DNA of 64,000 nucleotides, taken from Nostoc sp. C052 (GTDB lineage: Bacteria > Cyanobacteriota > Cyanobacteriia > Cyanobacteriales > Nostocaceae). This document shows positions 63,009 through 64,000 of the stretch, piece after piece (positions within the stretch are counted from its first letter, which is position 1; every line of letters begins with the position of its first letter). The stretch covers positions 6,072,001-6,136,000 of the forward strand of contig NZ_CP040272.1 of assembly GCF_013393905.1 (NCBI RefSeq), written 5' to 3'. Under the pieces are notes generated by a model that worked only from the letters and a program-made list of their open reading frames with translations, was not told where the DNA came from and searched no databases. The translations under genes and the position numbers were made by a program.

Positions 63009-63581
63009 TTATGGCGATTCAAAAGTAACATCCTCATATAAATCTGCAACGGCACACCGAAAATCTACGCTCGTCAGATGAATGATATCTTCTTTACCAT
63101 AGGGATAAAGTACCCATTGTCTCTCTGAGTTACGGCGAAAACACTCAACATTTAACCGAGTTTGACTGACAAGTACATATTCCTGAAGTGACTCCATCTG
63201 TCGGTAGTCAGCAAATTTATCACCTCTGTCAAAGGCTTCTGTTGTCGGAGATAGCACTTCTACAATTAAGCAAGGATAACGCAGAAAGTTGTTAAAAGCT
63301 CTATCTCGTTGGTCACAACTTACCATAACATCGGGATAGTAATAGATATTAATCGACTCAATATGTGCTTTAGTGTCTGATATATAAGCCTGACAGCCAC
63401 TCCCGCGCAAATGATTTCTCAGCATTGAAGCAATATTAAGAGAAATAATGACATGAGCATTACTTGCCCCTGCCATTGCATAAACCTGTCCCTGTCTATA
63501 TTCATGCTTGATAGGACTGGTTTCTTCTTCTCTGAGATAGTCTTCTGGGGAAATATAGCTAGAATTTGGAATTGCGACCAT
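63009..63581 (-). CDS. Uma2-family (DUF820) putative endonuclease
   Basis: 190 residues. SPEDYLREEETSPIKHEYRQGQ, YYPDVMVSC with the acidic residue, and PCLIVEVLSPTTEAFDRGDK with the trailing lysine match the PD-(D/E)xK-like fold of DUF820. It differs markedly from the copy at 23863-24426. Function unknown. Convergent with the rpo operon and divergent from the gene at the right edge. Confidence 0.9.
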   Translation of the reverse strand: MVAIPNSSYISPEDYLREEETSPIKHEYRQGQVYAMAGASNAHVIISLNIASMLRNHLRGSGCQAYISDTKAHIESINIYYYPDVMVSCDQRDRAFNNFLRYPCLIVEVLSPTTEAFDRGDKFADYRQMESLQEYVLVSQTRLNVECFRRNSERQWVLYPYGKEDIIHLTSVDFRCAVADLYEDVTFESP

Positions 63582-63685
63582 CTGTAATGACCTTGTGTGA
63601 TGCCTTATATCTAGTTTAAGAGAAGCTTTACGGCTACATTCGTATAAATCTAGCTATTGCTAGATGTTGTAATTCTCTCAAACGC

Positions 63686-63691
63686 TATAAT
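63686..63691 (+). promoter_or_regulatory. -10 box of right-edge gene
   Basis: TATAAT about 30 bases before the GTG at 63721. The -35 region is weak, so only the -10 box is claimed. Confidence 0.45.
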
Positions 63692-63720
63692 CTACATCTG
63701 TTGCACCGAGAGATTAACTT

Positions 63721-64000
63721 GTGGATGTCATATTAGAACGATCGCACCAATTAAAACAAGCCTTAGTTGATTTTGTCTTTGATGCTGAGGGGGAACTAGC
63801 ACAAGCACTAGAAACTTATGCAGCTATACAGTCGCGCCGGGGAAGTGGGGATAGTACGCAGCAGGATTTAATCATCGATAGCTTTCTGACAGATGGGAAA
63901 GTCGGTGATAAGTCTCCATTAGACTTGTTTATCGAAAGCCATCCAGATTTAGAAGAAAGCGATCGCAGCCTGATCAATAGCTGGCATCATAGTTTTATTG
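63721..64000 (+). CDS. Hypothetical protein, partial at right edge
   Basis: The frame is open from GTG at 63721 to the window end (93 codons): DVILERSHQLKQALVDFVFD, then AQALETYAAIQSRRGSGD and SFLTDGKVGDKSPLDLFIES. It is charged and mostly helical with no known domain that I recognise. A short RGSG is present but lacks the arginine of the PatS pentapeptide. The rest lies outside the window. Confidence 0.6.
   Translation, partial: MDVILERSHQLKQALVDFVFDAEGELAQALETYAAIQSRRGSGDSTQQDLIIDSFLTDGKVGDKSPLDLFIESHPDLEESDRSLINSWHHSFI

Noticed and set aside
63835..63850. PatS-like RGSGR signal peptide in the right-edge gene
   Set aside because: The translation is RRGSGD, so the final arginine is missing, and it lies inside a longer frame rather than at a peptide C-terminus.

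Overview
The window is chromosomal DNA from a filamentous, heterocyst-forming cyanobacterium of the Nostoc/Anabaena group. The evidence is: many HIP1 octamers (GCGATCGC); an RNA polymerase beta-prime gene split into rpoC1 and rpoC2; ndhH; a hetF-like CHAT protease gene preceded by a tandem array matching the nitrogen-stress RNA NsiR1; a 6S RNA gene beside purK; and a high load of small palindromic repeats. No tRNA, rRNA or CRISPR array was found.

Layout. 1-2812: N-terminal two thirds of a large kinase/AAA signalling protein that runs off the left edge. 3.1-5.5 kb: 6S RNA, purK and a pentapeptide protein on the minus strand, then a 50-residue membrane protein missed by length cut-offs. 6-12 kb: small enzymes and a regulator (DUF442 phosphatase-like, DJ-1/PfpI, GNAT, TetR, CDF transporter, family 2 glycosyltransferase) separated by MITE-like repeats, with a remnant of an ABC-transporter binding protein. 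12-17 kb: hetF, about 1.2 kb of NsiR1 repeats (six intact and four decayed copies by my reading), and an FHA-domain gene. 18-31 kb: SpkB-like kinase, squalene/phytoene synthase-family enzyme, argS, Uma2 protein, CbiG C-terminal-like protein, holin-like membrane protein, peptidoglycan-binding protein and a 1113-residue PAS/GAF histidine kinase. 31-43 kb: dynamin-like GTPase, ndhH, a dead IS982-type element, a stand-alone bilin-type GAF domain, VOC protein, DyP peroxidase, MidA-type methyltransferase, a 31-residue membrane peptide and a HIBADH-family dehydrogenase. 43-49 kb: a deleted IS5-type element nested in a palindromic repeat, a membrane-anchored helical-repeat protein, hslO, a small conserved gene, a universal stress protein and an unexplained structured region. 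49-64 kb: hisD, then the ordinary cyanobacterial cluster rpsT-tatD-rpoB-rpoC1-rpoC2, a second Uma2 gene and a partial gene at the right edge.

How it fits together. The most informative locus is hetF/NsiR1. HetF is a protease needed for heterocyst differentiation and division control. NsiR1 is made from differentiation-specific promoters, and here its copies read on the strand opposite to hetF, so the first copy would be antisense to any long hetF leader. The ndhH and MidA-type genes lie about 5 kb apart and may be functionally linked, because the mitochondrial MidA homologue modifies the NdhH homologue. Most other genes are housekeeping or stand-alone.

The strongest candidates for something less described are the stand-alone DXCF-type GAF photosensor candidate, the structured RNA-like region downstream of hisD, the atypical dynamin-like GTPase, and the recently amplified 222-bp block inside the NsiR1 array. 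All coordinates come from manual reading; no database search was possible.
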